This document shows positions 46,060 to 59,084 of a DNA stretch of 64,000 nt, piece by piece (within the stretch, counting starts at the first letter, position 1; the number at the start of each line of letters is the position of its first letter). The stretch comes from Lantana camara (Eukaryota; Streptophyta; Magnoliopsida; Lamiales; Verbenaceae), in assembly GCA_037501455.1 (NCBI GenBank), contig CM074860.1, positions 44,278,501 through 44,342,500 on the forward strand. The letters are read 5' to 3'. The position numbers and the translations under genes were made by a program. Below the pieces are notes generated by a model. The model saw only the letters and a list, made by a program, of their open reading frames with translations, made no database searches and had not been told where the DNA came from.

Positions 46060-48420
46060 CTTCCACTCCGGTATTGGAAGTGGTTGGAGAGTACCTCCCG
46101 ATTTCTGATGTTCTGCCTTAACCATTTGGCATGTCAGACATCGCTTCGCAAGGAATGCGACATCCCTGTTCATGCCACTCCACCAATATAACTCTTTCAA
46201 GTCCCGGTACATTTTCGTACCTCCTGGGTGAGTGGAATAACCGGAGTGGTGCGCCTCCTCAAGTATTACCCTCTTGAGCTGGTTAGGCACACACACTCTT
46301 GCCTTAAACTTGAACAAACCAGAATCATCAAACCCAAACTTAGTATCTGGATCATCTCTAGAACGAGCAACCAATCTCTGAATCTCGGGATCCGTAGACT
46401 GAGCCTCCAACAATCTCTGCCTCAAATCTGGCTGAACCGTGATGTTGCCTAACCTAGCCACTGAAACCAAAACAGTCGAACTCTGCTCAGAAAACTCAGC
46501 AACTAAACTCGAAATACTGACTTTCCTGCTCAACGCGTCGGCAACCACATTTGCCTTACCCGGATGGTAGCGAATCGTGCAATCATAGTCCTCTAAGAAC
46601 TCAACCCATCTCCTCTATCTCAAGTTAAGCTCTTTCTGCGTGAACAAGTACTGAAGACTCTTATGATCCGAGAATACCTCAAATGTAGCACCATAGAGGT
46701 AGTGGCGCCACTTAGACAAAGCAAACACGACTGCTGCAAGCTCTAGATCATGGGTGGGGTAATTCTGCTCATGCACCTTCAACTTCCTAGAAGCATAAGC
46801 TACAACCCGACCGTTCTGCATCAACACACAACCCAGTCCCTCTTTAGAAGCATCTGCATAAACTGCATATCCATGAACTCCCTCGGGTAGGGTAAGAACC
46901 GGTGCAGTAGTCAACCTTTCCTTTAAAATCTGAAAACTCCTCTCACAACCATCATCCCATTCAAACTTGGTTTCCTTCTTGGTCAACTTAGTTAACGGGT
47001 CTACAGTCTTCGAGAAATCCATCACAAACCTCCTATAATAACCTGCCAAGCCCAGAAAACTCCGGATCTCAGAGGCGTTCCTAGGCCTCTCCCAATGTAG
47101 CACCGTCTCAATCTTAGAGGGATCGACCTCAATTCCATTGCCTGAGATGATGTGACCTAGAAAGGTGACTCGATCAATCCAAAACTCGCACTTACTGAAC
47201 TTAGCATACAACTTATGCTCTCTAAGTGTTTCCAACACAATCCTAAGATGCTGTGCATGCTCCTCAACCGATCTAGAATACACCAAGATGTCGTCTATAA
47301 AGATCACCACGAACTTATCAAGAAACGGTCTAAACACCCGGTGGATCATATCCATAAACACTGCAGGAGCATTCGTCAATCCAAACGGCATAACCACAAA
47401 CTCAAAGTGTCCATATCTCGTGTTGAATCCAGTCTTAGAGATGTCCTCCTCTCTAATCCTCAACTGATAGTAACCCTGCCTCAAATCCAATTTGGAGTAC
47501 ACACTCGAACCCTGCAAGCTATCAAATAACTCCTCAATATGGGGCAAAGGATACTTGTTCTTAACTGTCATCCTGTTCAGCTCACGGTAGTCTATACACA
47601 TTCTTAACGTCCCATCTTTCTTCTTAACAAACAGAACGGGAGCACCCCACGGAGAAGTGCTCGGACGAATGTATCCACTAACCAAAAGCTCATCCAACTG
47701 CTTCTTCAGTTCTTTCAACTCGGCAGGAGCCATCCTGTAGGGGGTCTTCGAATAGGGCTCTGCTCCGGGATAGAGGTCCACCACAAACTCAATATCCCTG
47801 TCAGGTGGTAAGGACCCCAAACTCTCCGGGAACACGTCCAGATACTCCCGAACGACCTCCGTCTCCTCAAGCTTGACCTGGTCCTTGGGTTTGTTCAGAA
47901 GGTAAGCAACGAAACCTGTAGCACCATCCCGGACTAACTTACTAGCCTCAACAAAGGATATAAACGAGCTGGATCCCAAACTCTCTCCCGAAAACACCGC
48001 AGAATCAAAAGAAATCCTTTTTAAACGGCAATCCATAACTGCACCATGTCGGGAAAGCCAATCCATCCCAAGAATCACCTTAAATCTCCCCATTGGCATC
48101 ACAATCAAATCAACAGGAAAAACCCGACCCTCAAAACTTACCGGACACTCACGAAACACTCTGTCCGTGTCCAAGCTCCCCCCCAAAGGAGAACTCACCA
48201 CAAACACATGCGCAGATATCTCAGCAAGTAAAGGCAAGGAAGAAATAATATCCCGGGCAATAAAAGAATGAGTAGCCCCGGGATCAAACAATGCATGTAA
48301 TGATATGTCATGAATATGTATTGTACCTTCCACTACAGCATTCCGATCAATATCTGCTATCTCCTCCTCGCCCTCCAAAGCATAAGCACGAGCCTGAACT
48401 ATCGGCCTCTTCTTCGGACA
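46060..48420 (-). pseudogene. pol: Element G pol: protease, RT, RNase H, integrase N-terminus
   Basis: Same frame as gag. Counting from base 48540: protease active site [10 protein letters not shown] (Asp 86; the usual Thr/Ser after it is Pro), VILGMDWL near 155; RT with [31 protein letters not shown], catalytic Asp in [11 protein letters not shown] (352) and FIDDILVYS (416-417); RNase H with [10 protein letters not shown] (563), [11 protein letters not shown] (600) and SDHKSLQYL (625). A TAG at 46617-46615 interrupts it. It continues in the same frame with VADALSRK and the integrase zinc module (HHSGYSTHPGG, CLTCQMVKAEHQ), ending at EWK where solo LTR K is inserted. All RT catalytic residues are present, but the nonsense codon, the Pro in protease and the insertions make it non-functional. 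Confidence 0.95.
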
Positions 48421-49380
48421 AGCATCCGCCATGTGATCAGCCGACCCACACACAAGGCACCTACCCAAATATCTCCAATATTTCTCCACAGGATGAGCAC
48501 CCTGACAGTGAGAGCAACGGGCTGGAGCTGGTGCCGGCAATGCTGGTGGTCCTCTAGGAGCAGCGGGATGGGGCTTCTTGTTAATGAAGCCCTATGGACG
48601 AAAAGCTGGTGTAGAAGTAGTAGAAGCAGGAGCAGCGGGTTTCTTGCCCCAACCAGAACCCGAACCACGCCCCGAAGAGAATGATGGGGGCCCCAACCTC
48701 CGTCTCTAAGCCTCGACCTGAATAGCCCTCTTGGTAACCTCATCCCAAGTGCCAACATCGACAGCCTGAAGAGCCCTCTGAATATCCTCTCGAAGCCCAT
48801 GAAGAAAGTGGCGGGCTCTGTGTGCATCAATATCAGTGATGTGGGAAGCATAGGGAGCAAGCCTCTCAAACTCTAGGATGTAGCCCTCAACAGATCAGGA
48901 TCCCTGCTTCAGCTTAGAGAACTCCCGAAGTCTGCGCTCTCGTGCACTATAAGGTATATACTTCTCGTGGAACTCATGCACAAAAGTCTCCCAAGTGAAC
49001 TCCATGCCAGTCCTCTCAAGTTTGGATCGAACTCCCTTGAGCCAGTTAGCTGCCTGCCCCTGAATGAATCTAGCAGTACAAACAACCCTATCCTGAGAAC
49101 AACCTGGGCAAATCTCCCAAATACCACTGATCTCAGCTAACCACTCCTCAGCCTTGATGTCATCTCCTCCAAACCACTTAGGAGGGTTGTTGTTCCAAAA
49201 CTCCCTATACACAGCTGAGATAGTACCATCCTGACCATCAACTGGTGGTGCCTGCTGTCTCTGATTCTGTTGTAACTGATTGAGAAGTGCCTGAACAATG
49301 TTCTCCGCATTCAGTGGTGGTGGCGGAGGCGGATTAGGCGCATCCAGTGAAGCCTCTCGGTCCCGGCGTCTAGGAGGCAT
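48421..49380 (-). pseudogene. gag: Element G gag
   Basis: The ATG (49380-49378) gives MPPRRRDRE, preceded by TTTCAG/G. A proline run (PPPPPPL) follows, then the gag domain: ISAVYREFWNNNPPKWFGGDD, WEICPGCSQDR, AANWLKGV, FTWETFVHEFHEKYIP, RERRLREF. Three stops lie in the frame (TGA 48897-48895, TAG 48708-48706, TAG 48594-48592). The zinc knuckles are near the end: the first has lost its last cysteine (EKYW), the second is intact ([14 protein letters not shown]). The frame runs straight into pol without a stop or shift, as in many chromoviruses. The untranslated leader between LTR and ATG is only about 195 bp. Confidence 0.92.
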
Positions 49381-49555
49381 CCTGAAATTCAAAGATTCAA
49401 GCAATATTGATGCATGTGGATTAGTACGTGTGTATGTATACAAGTATTAGAAATAAACAAGTATTCAAATAAATGAGTCACATAACCACATTGTCCTATG
49501 CCGTACCAACTAGACATACACGACACGTCACAAGAGCTCGGTTTTGCAACCTAGA

Positions 49556-49567
49556 GCTCTGATACCA
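49556..49567 (-). other. Primer-binding site of element G
   Basis: TGGTATCAGAGC on the minus strand, after the spacer TCCTTAAG next to the 5' LTR. Confidence 0.88.
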
Positions 49568-49575
49568 CTTAAGGA

Positions 49576-52500
49576 TGTAGCACCCCAAACGGAGGATGCC
49601 ACATCCCCCACGCTATGACCCAGGCCCGGTCATGAAATGGGAATCCATGCCCGAATCCGAATCAGAGCGAACGGGAGTTCAAACGCATACGCTATGCTAG
49701 GCGGATCTAACTTGACAAACTCAGAGTGCGGAAGCAAAACAAACATTCATACAAGATAGCGGAAGCATTTAAAACATGCAAAGCACGTGACGGGTTCAAC
49801 TAGCATAGATACCTAGTCCCGAATATCAACAGTAAACATAACAGGTGACGGGTTCAACTAGCATAGATACCTAGTCCCGAAAAGTCAGATCAACATAACA
49901 TAATAATCATCAAGTGCCACAAGGGCCGAATACGAATGCCACGCAGGGCTATCGAATAGTAAAGTATAATCACAGGTCTATAAGCCAAAACATAAGTAAA
50001 GTGTATGAAAGACAAATGCAACTAGAAAGGCTAGACCGACGAAGTGCAACTCAAAAGACTCACTCCCACCTAGCAAACGCCAACATACCTGCAACTAAAA
50101 GTGTAAATGAGGGGTCAGTCAACTTGACCGAGTGAGGGGGCTAACGCACACCCACTATATATATATATAGAGCATAGCACATATCAGAAGGGCGGACTCA
50201 TGAACCGGAGATAGGTGTTACAAACCAAAGACATTTCCAAAAGTACCCAAAAGATAGATATCTATCTTTTAGAAAACATTTTAGAAACTCTATCTCGATT
50301 CATGATTCCCAGACAGAACACATCACATGCTCGGCGAGTACGAGCTTCCAAACTTTACTCATCAGAATCATATCAGAACATAAAATACAAAATCAATCCA
50401 ACCGTCACACCAATGATCGAGGGGATGTGCTGTTAGAACATACATACCCTCAAGGGGTAGCGAACCCACAAGAGTCCTCCCCGGCCTTAGCCGAAGGCTC
50501 AAGATACCACACCTTCCCTACAACATGGGTCGGGTGAAGATATCTCAAATGGAACTACGCACAGGTATATCCCCGACGGCCCTAACCGTCCTGGGGGCTC
50601 CTTACCCATAGCTCCTCGGATCCACATACATACATACATACAGATGCCAATATTTCATGGCCAACTCGCTACAGAACATAACGTAACATACTTTTTAAAA
50701 CAGCTTACATATGCTTTCATATCTAATTTTCCAAAACAGAGTTGTTTCACAAGGTCATAAACATATCATATTCAACACATACGTATATAATAGATATACT
50801 CGCATGCAGGGGTTGAAATCTGCACATTAAGGCCGTAGGTCGCATAACTATACAAAATCCTAAACCTCACCTCGTAGTAGTAAAGTCTGAGAGTGTGAAG
50901 GGCCAAACACTCTAAACCTCGGGCTCACCGGCACCACCAAACTCTGTAACGAGACATACAGAAGCCCAAACTTAAACTCTATATGAACCAAGTAAGACGC
51001 ACGACAACATAGAACATCATGTATGAAATGCATTATGGAATGATATGTATCACATAGGTCACGTATCTTAGCATAAGACATGTATTTAATAATAAATTAC
51101 ACAATTAACAAAAGGTACTAGAGTTTAGAGCATACTTAAAGTAATATCCTAACATATAATATGCTAAGCAACCCAAATGCTAAGATAAACAATCTCAGTT
51201 CATATCATTCTTAAGGTTAAAAAGCGCATTTATAACATATAAAGATATTCTAATACTTTCAACAATTAACCAAGTCAGATTATAATAGCAATTACTCTAA
51301 AATAGAAAATGGATACAACACCTAAATATACATACAACGTTAATTTAGAATATTATATAAGAAATTTCATTTATGCATAATACACGCCAAACACTCAACA
51401 ATAATAAATCTATCTATCTTAATTCAATTAAATATACAATATACACACATGTATGGATCAATTCGTGAAGCTACAGAAAATGGCGTGAAAAAGGAGCTTT
51501 AGACATAAAAATTCAACAATCAAATTAAATGAAGGAAGCAACGTGGCGGCAGGTAGATTAAAGCAAGATCATGCTACCCTATTACAATAATCAAACTATC
51601 ACACATCACTTATGTAATTTAAAGCTTGTTGACTTAATTCCATCTTTTGTTACTGCATACACATGCCACAACCGGTACATTACACAAGTCAATTTTAATT
51701 AATTCCAAGCAATAGTCACGGTTCCCTAGGTGTATTTCACGCAGCAATTTGATTTCAACATTAGTACACCCATCAAGTATTTACTAAATTCAAAAGCACA
51801 AGGCTGCAGGTTTGAAACTTCATTTATCTCATCCATATTCCATTCCCTTTTTATCCAAGTAATCATTACCGTTTCCTAGGCACCAACTCACGCGACCCAG
51901 CCCTCAATTTGAATTTATTGTATCTCAAAGGTGATGGCATCAATTAATTGTTAATTTCAAGAATCATTCTCACGAAATAAGACAACAATTTGTTATTTCA
52001 TGTCAAGTCTCCATTTCTAAGTAATCATTATGCCTCTCCAGGCTCCATTACACGCAGAATTTAGATCTTGATATTTAGTGCATCTCTTATAATATATTGC
52101 ATCCTATCAATATTTATACCAACTATTGGCCAATAATTCTAGAATTGATTCATCCTTTAACAAATTCAAATTTCCAGGCGAAGCTACAGCTCGCGATTCC
52201 CAGCAAAAAGGCGGACATAGACAGGCATAAATTCCAGCCTAATTAATTAATTAATACATATACCATCAAAGCTTGCTCAAGTAATTCAGGATCTCATCAT
52301 TCAAGTTCATACCAACAAATTTCATGCTCCAATCCAAGAATAGAAATGAAATACTCATCAAAAGAGATCCGAAGCTTACCTTGTCTTGTGAGGGAGTGAG
52401 AAATCAAGGAATATGAGCTCTTAGAATGAAAAAAATGGTTCAAGTCTTGATCTTCTCTTGAAATTTCTCCATGACTCTCTTGGAAGCTAACTTGTGTGGT

Positions 52501-53060
52501 TTGAAATGAAATGAAAAGGGGATAAAGCTATTTATATGGTGGCTAATAGCTTTAGGTCAAGGTTAGGGTTTCCAAGATAAAATGTGGGGCTAAAGGCTTG
52601 AATAGGATTTGGGCTCAAATAAATGACCTTCGGCCCAATAAGTCACAATTAGAAAGGTTTAAAGTCTAAATGGTTTCCGAAAAATATAAAACAAATTCCT
52701 TTGGACCCGAATTATCGATTTAAGCCCAATGGTGGTGTTGGAATTCGAATTCGAATTCCCGAGCCCATATTAGTCCCGAATGACCCGAACTCACCTAATT
52801 CAAGTTAGGCCCAAAACACTCAAATAGGTCCAAGTCCTATTTGAATCAAATTCCAACAATTAATTTAAATTCATCAAAGTTCCATTCTCAAGTTGTCATG
52901 CAAGAATTCATATTTTACTATTTTGGATTTTAGTCAATTAAGTCACATTTTCAATCAAAGTTGGAATTAAACACATAAAAAGGAAATTAAATCACATAAG
53001 TGCATAAGGTAAACTCTCTCGTGGCGCATACCTGTACGATTTATCGGACGGGGCATCACA
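49576..53060 (-). repeat. 5' LTR of element G (3.49 kb)
   Basis: Minus strand TGTGATGCCCCG (53060) to GGGGTGCTACA (49576). A TATA-like CATATAAATAG lies near 52527-52539 and a strong donor AAG/GTAAGC at 52380-52374, about 120 bases downstream. The hairpin is at 50115-50131. The target duplication ACGAT follows at 53061-53065. Confidence 0.93.
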
Positions 53061-54393
53061 ACGATTTTCTAACTTCCTTAATTCTTCTTGCATCGACCCA
53101 TGCTTCCAAAATCCGAATGCCTTGATGCACTCCAAATTCTTTTATCCCAAACATCTCAATGCTTGAATTTCTTTCAAGCCGTTTCCAAAATCCCTTTTTA
53201 ATTCTTTGTATCTCTCGAGCAAACTCACGATCCAAAAATTCAAATTCCCTGTATCAAGTGATGTACCATCATGGTCTAAGATCATCGCTTGATTCCAAGT
53301 CTTTCATAACCAAGCTATTTAGTTCCTTCCATTCTTCTTAAAACCGATTATTCTTTCATCCCACTTCTTACCGTAATTGTTATCTTGATTAAAACCTTCT
53401 GGCTCTAACCTTGAAGGGTTCCAATGGTTAAGCAATCTTTACTTTCCAAAATTCGAGTGCTTTCATTCTCACTCCGGGTTGAATTGACGAATTTAATTGT
53501 TGATTCGAGTATCTTGGTCATCCTTTTTGTAATTCCACAATTGGAGTGGTCTCTAGCTTTCTTTCAATTGTCACTAGCCTCATACCAAAACCCGAAGTAT
53601 CTCGATATGTTTCTTTGCTTCAAATTCCTCTTTATTTTAAAATTATACGATTCCTTTTCCCAAATCAAGCTTCTCGGTCCTTAGCTTCAATTCGGATCAT
53701 TTCATTTAACCTTCAAGGTTCTTCTTCTTTATTCTTCTAAACCCGAATACCAAACCTTTGGTACTCTCAAGTTTTTCTTTTGCCTCCTTCATGAATTAAA
53801 CAAATCGAATGCCCGATTGATCGGCTCCATTAGTGGTGTAGAGAGGTATGTGTTTATTTTGTGGATGTAAACATCACTCCCTCGTACCATTACTTCATCC
53901 ATTCCCAATCTTCACCCAAAATTTTATTCCCTTCTTGAGCTCGAACTCTTAACCTATATCCTGGTCGTAAAAATTGCCAATTATCCCAAAGCCTTCTAAT
54001 TTCAACAGCTCTTCTTCCAATCGCCCAACTCCAAGGAGGAATTTGCGCCAAGTGATTGTAATCGTATGGATTGGCCGTGGTTTGCTATTATGGTAATATC
54101 CTACAATTCACAACTCAACCCAAATATAATGCATGTCGGTTGGTAGATGCATATGACACATAATTAGCATCAAAAGCTCGTATATGATGCAAAATGCAAC
54201 ACGTGAATTAACAAAATTTAAGTTAAACACATTTAATAATGTATTTTCCATGTTAAGTTTCCAATAACAAAGTTCATGATCAATGCGGTGCACACGTTGA
54301 CATGTTGTTCCTAAGCCGTTCGACCTACACTAGACACGACACGACACAAGAAACCCCGGTTTTGCAACCTAGGGCTCTGATACCACTTAAGGA
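53061..54393 (-). other. Element F internal region, 5' half
   Basis: It continues the F interior after the G insertion. It includes about 1 kb (53100-54145) that is deleted in the 22938-24506 copy. No domain is recognised in any frame. The primer site is at 54374-54385. Confidence 0.75.
54374..54385 (-). other. Primer-binding site of element F
   Basis: TGGTATCAGAGC on the minus strand beside the 5' LTR with the spacer TCCTTAAG. Confidence 0.87.
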
Positions 54394-57300
54394 TGTAGCA
54401 CCCGGGACGATAGGCGCCACATCCCCCGCACTATGAGTCTAGTCCACACATGAAATGGATAGTCCAAGCATGAACAGGACTGATAGCGAACGGGAGACAA
54501 AATAAAAGATTTCCTAGCTAGGCGGAATCTAACCCTGTACCAAATAAATCAAGAATAACCCAAAAGTGCGATGCGGAAGCAATAACGTAATTCATGAATT
54601 TGAACAATGGAAACAAACCCTACAATTCCAATACATAAATTAAATCCATCATGCATCTTAACAACGGGTTCAGCTAAGCACACAACCTGTCACGAATCAA
54701 TATCCAACAATGAATCATGGTTGGCACACAGGCCCAATTACATAAGGTGATACCATTAAAACATAACAATATAAAATGTGACTCGAGTGTACAAGTGTAA
54801 CTCGATCGAAAATGCAATGAGTCGACTCCCGCCTAGCCAAAACCTACAAGAACTGAGAAGTGGGAAAGAGGGGTCAGTCTCTAGAAGACTGAGTAAGTAG
54901 GAGCGATACATACATATAGAAGCATGTACATGCGAGACATAAATCCCGAGCAAGGTTTTATTTAAAGTTGGTACCACGAAGGGCTCGAAAATAACTAAGC
55001 AATGGTCGGACTTTACGACTAGTTCATATTAAATTCATTAAGTTCATACTTCAAACATAAACATTAAGGCTCGGCGAGTGAGCGTGCATTATCTTCAACC
55101 AAACTCCGACGGTGTACGACAAATATCAATAATATATTGAATACATGATCATGCAATATCTTTTAATACATGCAAGCCATTTAACATAAGATATATTCGT
55201 TCGGGCGATCCGTGTATCGACCTTTCCGCACGGTGCATAACAATCATAACATGAACATTGACATGAAATAAGTTCCAACCTTCTTCCTCCGGGTGGTGGA
55301 CGGGCTTGCAAGACCCGGCCACCTCATGCATTGACCTAGGGGGGTACATGAATCCCCCAAGGGCGCTCAACTACCAGTCCACGCTAATCTCCTAGCGAGG
55401 TGCGGTCTTTGTTAAATAGTTGGGACTAGCACATGGGATCACCGTCGGCCCTTGCCTCCCCGGATAGCCACATGTGCTAGATCCCGGGCCCGTGCATTCA
55501 TTCATGTTCTCGCCAAAACATTCCAATTCATGAAAACATAATATATTCCATAATTCCTAAGAAAAGGTTTACTCGATAATAGTTTACTCGATGACTCCAC
55601 TTTGAAAATAACATATATATACATAAGGTTTTGGCCAAAGCATTTCACATAAGGGTTGTAGGGTTTGATACATAACTAGAACGAAAACACCCTCTCCTGG
55701 AACATGACGATACAAGAATACAAGCTAGGCCGGGTGCCTATTGATCACAATATCTCCGCCCTGGAGATGAACTGTACAAGAGAAAAAAGCAATGTGTACT
55801 CGTGAGAAACGACTCAATATGAAACCAATTAGGATGCACGGCATAGACATGATATATTCGTGAAGTGCTATGGCATGATTCAATATACAATAGATCATAT
55901 AAAGTCATGAATTCATATGATCGTGCTTATCTACAAATGAGGCCATTCAAATACATAAATGATTTAACCATTCAATTAGGAATGTATTCAAAGCATATAA
56001 GTCATATAAGAGGTCGAGGAGGTGAAAGGAAAGTGATAAAATGGGTTTTGGCAAAGTTTAGCAAGAATTAGGAAAAGTTGACAATTTCCGAAAATGGGCA
56101 CTGTAGGAAAATGGGAATATCTTCAGTTCTAGAAATTGGAATTAAGTTTTTCTTGTTGGGTAAGAAACTAGACACATAGGGCTTTATAAGCATATATGGC
56201 ACAAATCATGGTTCAAAACGAGGTGAAAATGGCGTACGCCCGAATTTGTATGAATGCAGATTTTTGAGGAAGTGGTGATACCAAAAATGATTGATTATAA
56301 CTCACAATATAGAAAAGATAATGAGGTGATTTTAATTGGAGAATATTCTATACTTCAAGAGGTTTCCGTCGGTTCAAAAATCAGGTCAATCGAAGTTCGT
56401 ATGAGGGAGAACAAAGCAAAACAATCTCAGGCCGAAACAGGGGAGGATCCACGGCCGTGGGTTTGAGATCCAGGGCCGTGGATCTGGGTTCCGAAAGTAA
56501 GAAGTTTCTGTCTCCTCATCCACCCCCGTGGATTTCACAAGGTATGAAATCCACGGCCGTGGATTCGTTCCAGAGGCTAAAAATCACAGAAATAACAAGG
56601 TTTTCACGGGAGAAACACCAAAACTCGAAAGAACCACCTCAAACTCGACCCAAATCACATAATACAAGTAATATGCTAAGTAGGAACATCAATAAGCAAC
56701 TTTAGAACAATTAGAACATATAATTTCACAAACCCACATATATATACACATATATACATACACATATACACCATCCATAAAATCAACCAATGAAACAGAT
56801 TTTACCGGATATGGAACGAGGATGTCGAGGTGAGTTCGTGGTGACCGGGAATCATCAGATTTCTTGCCGAAAATGATGGAGTTGGCTTTCCCTTTTCTCT
56901 TGTCTTGTTCATTCTCTTGAGCTTGAAATAGAGATGGAGTGAAGAGATGAAGCAAGGAGAAGGAGGAGCATGGGATTAGGATGATGATGATGGCGGCATG
57001 GCGTGGTGGTGGTGGCGCCAATGTGGCCGGTGGCCAAGGATGGTGGTGGAGATGGTGCTAGGGAGAGAAAGGAGAAGAAATGAAGAAGAAGAAAAGAAAT
57101 GAGAAAAGGAGGGGGGGTATGTAACGTGAATAAGAGAGAAGGAGAGAGAGTTGGTGGTTTTTGGGGCCCGGTTAGATATTTGTGTGTGGTCTCGACTTGA
57201 ATTAAAATACGGTTAAGGTAGAATTAGGTTCCCGAATTAAATAAAAAGAATAGGCAACATACTCGGGACTTCACGAGAATTAAACAGGTAAGGCTCGAAG

Positions 57301-57509
57301 AAAAAGGAATTAATGTGTACGTGTGTGATATAACAAAACGAACAAACAATTAGTCACACACTCCCGTAATTACAATTAAATACACGAACATATAATTAAA
57401 CACATAAAACCCGTAAGTTACATAAATAACCACTTAAAACACAAAACTCTCTGTTTGACCACACTCGTAACCTCATACCTGGTTAGTCTTGAAAACACGA
57501 GGCGTTACA
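54394..57509 (-). repeat. 5' LTR of element F (3.12 kb)
   Basis: It pairs with 24507-27638. Minus strand TGTAACGCCTCG (57509) to CGGGTGCTACA (54394). Hairpins at 54874-54892 and 55295-55323; palindrome cassette at about 56445-56580, here with a perfect GGATCCACGGCC-type arm. Beyond 57509 lies element D interior without a polypurine tract, so this is an outer end. Confidence 0.9.
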
Positions 57510-59026
57510 ATTTGATATGCGTGTGACTTGCGATGCTAATTACTTTAAGTGCTAATGTCAATATGGTAAGTAAGAAATTGATTGGTCTTTACCGGGTCAT
57601 ATATTTGATAGTTGATACATAAACTCTACCTAAACTTGATTTATTCTATAGCCTCTCTTATGCTATATCGGTAATGATTGACAATAGATGTTACGTTTGT
57701 ATTTAGCTCGTCTCCTACTTGTGCAATGGTATAAATGCTTTCTTGGATATGTTGTGCTACAATGTGATAACTCTGGTAACCCTTGTATTAATGCAACCTT
57801 GGGAATTATGAGCTACGTTGAATAGATTTGAAGCATGAATAAGTACTTGTGAGATCATGTTGTTTTCTTATTTTTCGGATACATGATTTTTGGTTGAGAA
57901 TATGCCTAGTTTACTTATGGGAGAACTTTTGCTTAATTGGAGAATCATGCTTAATTAGTTACCAAAGGGATGGTTTATATCAAGATGTTGGAAACCATAG
58001 AGGATGTTTTTATATTAATTCCAAACTTATGTGAATTGCCTAGGGGATCTATTTGTAATATCTCTAAACCATGAATGTGTGTAAAACTTGAGTTTGTGCT
58101 ACAATGCATGTTATGAATTTGTAAGGCATGATTAAATGAATTTAGAGTTTGTCGTTCACGTTTGAAACATGGCTTTATGTGATTGAGTGATACCTTCCAT
58201 TTTGAGTATGACACATATGCGGTAACTATGCATGTGAGTATGAGACTTGAGTTGATTGTTAGAGTGTGATATAAAGGAATCGAGAATTTGTCATTTACCT
58301 TGAAAGCATGACCTTATGTGAATAAATGCATGCCTTATATGTATTGAGCATGATATATGAATACATGAGCGCTACATAGACTTATACATGACTAAGATTA
58401 CGATTTCTTGATTAATACTACTTGAATTAATTGTTAAAGTATGACTTAAAATTGCTATGTTTAGATACTTACAACTTTATGTACATTAAATGCTCGAATC
58501 GACTTTATCTACGCATGTTAATTCAAGACATGATCTTGGAATTGAACCGAATGACCTTTCTATGCATGTTACTACTAGGTGTGAAGTTGGTAATTGAATT
58601 GCATGGTCTTGAATACTTTGGTGAACCTGTATGATGTAGGTATGAGATAATTCTTCTGATATTTGTAACCTTGAACCTTGTACATGCTTGACCGTGTGCG
58701 CCTTGTTACGGTGAGCTTTGAGGGACGCTCTTAACGCGACGAAAGCCTTTACCTCACCGATGGAGAACGACTCTACCGTTCAGCAGTCCTTTGTTGTGTG
58801 CCTTGTTTGTACTTTACATGTTTGAGATTCGAGTAGTTATGCGTGTGCTTTTGTGCTCGGGAGTTGCAGGGTTCTCCCTCTTTTGTGTCCAGGGGATGTT
58901 CGGTCCGCTCGGTTATAGTCATTTGGGAATGTATATTCTCCCAAATTTAGGAGTTTGTGAGATGTCAACTCTTTCAAACTTAGATGTTTGTGGATGCGGG
59001 ATTCCTTCGAACTTAGGATGAGAGAT
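57510..59026 (+). other. Non-coding interior of element D
   Basis: It aligns with element C 17078-18600 in the same order. No gypsy domain is present. The left edge is the F insertion or rearrangement boundary. The right part grades into the hairpin repeats. Confidence 0.75.
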
Positions 59027-59072
59027 GGGGTTCTCTCGTTGCTTGTTAAGAGACGGGGTTCTCTTGTTGTGT
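59027..59072 (+). repeat. Hairpin repeat pair of element D
   Basis: Two units of the C/E hairpin repeat: GAGAGA-TGGGGT-TCTCTC and AAGAGA-CGGGGT-TCTCTT. The second carries a paired change at the stem end. Confidence 0.78.
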
Positions 59073-59084
59073 GTCTCGTCTCGT

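Larger units (their letters stand above)
29705..53060 (-). mobile_element. Element G: 23.4 kb chromovirus with nested insertions
   Basis: Both outer LTRs (29705-33201 and 49576-53060) are on the minus strand and closely alike. The flanks carry the same 5 bp duplication ACGAT. Reading on the minus strand the order is 5' LTR, primer site, gag, protease, RT, RNase H, integrase, chromodomain, polypurine tract, 3' LTR. Integrase is interrupted twice: by solo LTR K and by a composite of inverted G-family pieces (34104-42868). Without these the element would be about 11.6 kb, a usual size for Tekay-type elements. Confidence 0.93.

Noticed and set aside
15174..54385. Primer-binding sites as tRNA gene fragments
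   Set aside because: Only the 12 or so bases complementary to the tRNA 3' end are present; there is no cloverleaf.
18729..57509. A single insertion of the whole E/F/G block into one C/D element
   Set aside because: Flanks do not match (ACGGG left, ATTTG right) and both sides carry the same 1.5 kb interior, so C and D are separate copies.
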